From Hyphomicrobiales bacterium (GTDB lineage Bacteria > Pseudomonadota > Alphaproteobacteria > Rhizobiales > Aestuariivirgaceae), in assembly GCA_012032065.1 (NCBI GenBank), contig JAAURV010000089.1:1-9961 (forward strand): DNA of 9,961 nucleotides, given 5' to 3'. Below, piece after piece: positions 7,459 to 9,961 of this stretch (the stretch's first letter is position 1; each line of letters starts with the position of its first letter). The notes below the pieces were generated by a model, which saw only the letters and a list, made by a program, of their open reading frames with translations, was not told the origin of the DNA and ran no database searches. The translations under genes and the position numbers were made by a program.

Positions 7459-8372
7459 CGGCACATCTCGATCTTTCGCCCGAAGTCGCGGCGGCCCTCC
7501 GCGCCGGAAAGCCGGTCGTGGCGCTTGAGTCGACCATCATCGCGCACGGCATGCCGTTCCCTCAAAACCTTGCAATGGCGCGCGAAGTCGAAACCGTCAT
7601 TCGCGGCGGCGGCGCCGTTCCCGCCACCATCGCGATTGTCCGCGGGCGGATGAAAGCGGGCCTCGACGATGCCGTGCTGGAGGACTTCGCCAGGCGCGGT
7701 GCGGAGATCATCAAAGCCTCCACGCGCGACCTCGGATTTGTTGTTGCGCGCGGCATCGATGGAGCGACGACCGTTGCCTCGACCATGCGCATCGCCGCAC
7801 TAGCCGGGATCGCCGTCTTCGCCACCGGCGGCATCGGCGGCGTGCATCGCGGCGCGGAAAAGACCTTCGATATTTCCAACGATCTCCATGAGATGACGCG
7901 CAGCAACGTCGCGGTGGTGACGGCGGGGGCCAAGTCCATTCTCGATCTTGCTTTGACTCTCGAGGCTCTGGAAACGCGCGGCGTTCCAGTGATTGGTTTC
8001 GGCACCGATGAGTTCCCGGCATTCTACTCGCGGAGCAGCGGCCTCTCCGTGCCGATGCGAGGCGACACCGCGAAAGAAGTCGCAGGCATCATGCGCGCCA
8101 AGTGGGAAATGGGCCTGTCGGGAGGCGTGGTGGTAGCCAACCCGATCCCTCGCGAGTTTGAGATTTCCGCAAGCGAGATCGGACCGTTGATCGGCGCGGC
8201 AATTGGCGATGCGGCAGCGAAAGGCATTGAAGGGAAGGCGCTGACGCCGTTTCTCCTGGCGCGAGTTGCGGAAGTCACCGAAGGCCGGTCGCTCGCCGCC
8301 AACATCGCGCTGGTCGAGAACAATGCGCGTCTCGCGGCGGAGATTGCCGTTGCGTATGCTGGTTTATCATGA
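7455..8372 (+). CDS. psuG: Pseudouridine-5'-phosphate glycosidase
   Basis: PsuG splits the C-C glycosidic bond of pseudouridine 5'-phosphate to uracil and ribose 5-phosphate (reversible; cytoplasmic), the step after PsuK. The 305-residue protein is intact and of normal length (E. coli, 312). Conserved blocks are VALESTIIAHGMPFPQN at about 22-38, PATIAI, GATTVASTM, FATGGIGGVHRGAEKTFDIS, AGAKSILDL and NPIPREFE. Catalytic residues known from the E. coli enzyme are all present with a constant offset of six: E25 (E31), K87 (K93), H131 (H137), D143 (D149) and K160 (K166, the Schiff-base lysine). ATG 7455 overlaps the psuK stop (ATGA) and its own stop overlaps the mttB3 start (ATGA), so it is translationally coupled on both sides. 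It is the only gene of this plus-strand operon without a frameshift. Confidence 0.97.
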   Translation: MTAHLDLSPEVAAALRAGKPVVALESTIIAHGMPFPQNLAMAREVETVIRGGGAVPATIAIVRGRMKAGLDDAVLEDFARRGAEIIKASTRDLGFVVARGIDGATTVASTMRIAALAGIAVFATGGIGGVHRGAEKTFDISNDLHEMTRSNVAVVTAGAKSILDLALTLEALETRGVPVIGFGTDEFPAFYSRSSGLSVPMRGDTAKEVAGIMRAKWEMGLSGGVVVANPIPREFEISASEIGPLIGAAIGDAAAKGIEGKALTPFLLARVAEVTEGRSLAANIALVENNARLAAEIAVAYAGLS

Positions 8373-9887
8373 GAGCCGAACGGCCCCGCCGCAGCCGCGA
8401 AAATAGAGGCATCGCCCAGCTTCCGTGGAAGCAGCCGCAGCTCACGCTCGAACCTTCCAGAGCCGTTTCCGATGATGAGTTGGAAGCCATCCATCTGAAG
8501 TCGATGGATGTGCTCGAAGAAATCGGCATGGACATCCTCAATGCCGAAGCACGCGACATTCTCGAACGCGCCGGCGCCCGCGTCGAAGGCGAGCGCGTGC
8601 GGATCGGCCGCGATCTTGTGGCGGAGGCGCTGACGACTCCGCCCTCCGAATTCACCTTTCATGCGCGCAATCCCGAGCATTCGATACAGATCGGCGGCAA
8701 GTGGATCGCGTTCGCTCCTGTCGGCGGGCCGCCCAATTGCAGCGATCTCGACCGTGGCCGCAGGCCTGGCACGATGGAAGATCACATCAATTTCGTGAAA
8801 CTGGCGCAGTTCTTCAACTGCATCCACACGGCGGGCGGCGCGTCCGTCGATCCGCTCGATGTGCATGCGTCGGTCCGCCATCTGCATGTCATGCGCAACA
8901 AGGCCGTTCATGCCGACAAGGTGCCGTTCGCTTCTTCAACCGGCCGCGCGCGATTGTTCGATGCACTCGAAATCGCGCGGATGGCGCGCGGCATCAGCCG
9001 CGAGCAGCTTCTGCGCGAGCCTTCCGCCTACACTGTGATCAACACCAATTCGCCGCTCAAACTCGATGGCCCCATGGCCATGGGCATCATCGAGATGGCA
9101 AGGCTCAATCAGGTCTGCGTCGTAACGCCCTTCACGCTTGCGGGCGCCATGGCTCCGGTAACGATGGCTGGCGCGCTGGTGTTGCAGAACGCGGAAGCGC
9201 TGGCGGGGCTAACGCTCTCTCAGCTCACCAATCCGGGAGCCCCCTTCGTCTATGGCGGCTTCACATCGAATGTGGACATGAAGTCGGGAGCGCCTGCATT
9301 CGGAACGCCCGAATACATGAAGGCCTGCGTGATCGGCGGCCAGCTCGCCAGGCGCTACAGGCTTCCCTACCGCACGTCGAGCACCAATGCCGCCAACAGC
9401 GTCGATGCGCAGGCCGCCTACGAAACCGTGTTCTCGCTGTGGGGCGCGATCATGGGCGGCGGCAATGTGATCCAGCACGCGGCGGGATGGATGGAGGGCG
9501 GCCTCGTCGCGTCTTACGAGAAGTTCGCGCTTGATGTCGATCTCGTGCAGATGGCGATGGAGTATCTGAAGCCGCTCGCCATGGACGACGCGAGCCTGGG
9601 TCTCGAAGCAATTCGCGAGGTGGGGCCAGGCGGGCATTTTCTTCGGCGCGGCGCACACGCTGGAGCGTTACGAGCGAGCCTTCTATGCGCCTCTGATTTC
9701 CGACTGGCGCAATTTCCAGAACTGGCAGGCGGCGGGCTCGCCGCGCGCCGAGCAGAAGGCGAATGCGTTGTGGAAGCAGGCGCTGACCGAGTACGTGGCG
9801 CCGCCGCTGGACCCATCGATCCTGGAAGAAATCGATGCGTTCGTCGCCAAACGCATCGCGGAAGGTGGGGAGAAAACGGATTTCTAG
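8369..9887 (+). CDS. Trimethylamine methyltransferase (MttB) superfamily protein, non-pyrrolysine type, interrupted by a frameshift (mttB3)
   Basis: This is a close paralogue of mttB2. After an Arg-rich leader come DDELEAIHLKSMDVLEEIGM, FTFHARNPEHS, INTNSPLKLDGPMAMG, VVTPFTLAGAMAPVTMAGAL, YGGFTSNVDMKSGAPAFGTP and MGGGNVIQHAAGWMEGG. Near residue 422 a run of four T (9637-9640) replaces the three T found at the same place in mttB2. Removing one T gives GPGGHFFGAAHTLERYERAF and a TAG stop at 9885-9887, with about 505 residues ending in KTDF as in mttB2. Without the correction the frame stays open to the end of the window and the tail no longer resembles the family. There is no internal amber codon. 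The start overlaps the psuG stop (ATGA). A corrinoid protein partner is expected but not present here. The substrate is unknown. Confidence 0.92.
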
Positions 9888-9933
9888 CGCATAACGCGCT
9901 CAAGTGGAATCACTTGAGCGTTCAGTTATGCGC
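9887..9933. repeat. Nested inverted repeat just after mttB3
   Basis: The inner stem CGCTCAAGTG (9897-9906) pairs with CACTTGAGCG (9911-9920) around GAAT. The outer stem GCGCATAAC (9887-9895) pairs with GTTATGCGC (9925-9933). The structure begins on the last base of the mttB3 stop codon. The shape, the AAGTGGAATCACTT core and the following TGCTAGAGCA resemble dispersed palindromic repeats seen in Hyphomicrobiales genomes (from memory). It may also end or protect the operon transcript, but no T-run follows. Confidence 0.65.
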
Positions 9934-9961
9934 CAGATTCAAAATGCTAGAGCAACTTATC

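Noticed and set aside
8024..8911. Minus-strand open frame across the psuG/mttB3 junction
   Set aside because: It spans the boundary of two well-supported plus-strand genes and matches nothing known.
8701..9534. Plus-strand open frame of 277 codons inside mttB3
   Set aside because: It is in another frame from the MttB translation, which is conserved with mttB2 through the whole stretch.
9630..9650. Programmed ribosomal frameshift in the MttB genes
   Set aside because: The breaks occur at different places in the three paralogues, mttB2 has an unshifted TTT at the site where mttB3 has TTTT, and no shared slippery site or stimulating structure was seen.
839..9887. Pyrrolysine-encoding (amber) MttB genes
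   Set aside because: No in-frame TAG lies inside any corrected mttB frame; the interruptions are frameshifts, and the only TAG is the natural stop of mttB3.

Overview
GC-rich bacterial DNA with tightly packed, overlapping genes. The protein types and the intergenic palindromes suggest an alphaproteobacterium, most likely of the Hyphomicrobiales (Rhizobiales); this is an inference from gene style, not from a marker gene. No rRNA, tRNA, CRISPR array or transposase was seen.

Left part (1-2451, minus strand): a small two-cluster iron-sulfur protein (8-667) whose N-terminal half resembles the cobalamin-handling MMACHC/CblC fold, and a trimethylamine methyltransferase (MttB) superfamily gene (839-2418, mttB1). 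They are separated by about 170 bp holding three short palindromes. Middle part (2607-3889, minus strand): a compact cassette of ribbon-helix-helix antitoxin, ParE/RelE toxin and a GIY-YIG nuclease-like protein. The nuclease gene is clearly more AT-rich than its surroundings, so the cassette looks acquired.

Right part (4054-9887, plus strand): an apparent operon of a LysR/GcvA-type regulator, mttB2, psuK (pseudouridine kinase), psuG (pseudouridine-5'-phosphate glycosidase) and mttB3. Three junctions are 4-base ATGA overlaps and the fourth has a 2-base gap, so the five genes are probably translationally coupled. None of the three MttB proteins needs an internal amber codon, so they belong to the non-pyrrolysine branch, whose characterised members demethylate quaternary amines with a corrinoid protein. 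No corrinoid protein is encoded here.

The most interesting feature is this linkage of two corrinoid-type methyltransferase paralogues with a complete pseudouridine salvage pair under one regulator. A working hypothesis is a catabolic route for a methylated C-nucleoside or a related methylated compound: MttB proteins remove the methyl group, PsuK/PsuG break the C-glycosidic bond, and the MMACHC-like iron-sulfur protein may keep the corrinoid reduced.

Caution: mttB1, lysR, mttB2, psuK and mttB3 each carry one or more single-base indels, while psuG and the four other minus-strand genes are intact. Protein similarity continues cleanly on both sides of every indel, so sequencing or assembly errors are at least as likely as gene decay. 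Coordinates for these genes span the whole frameshifted gene.
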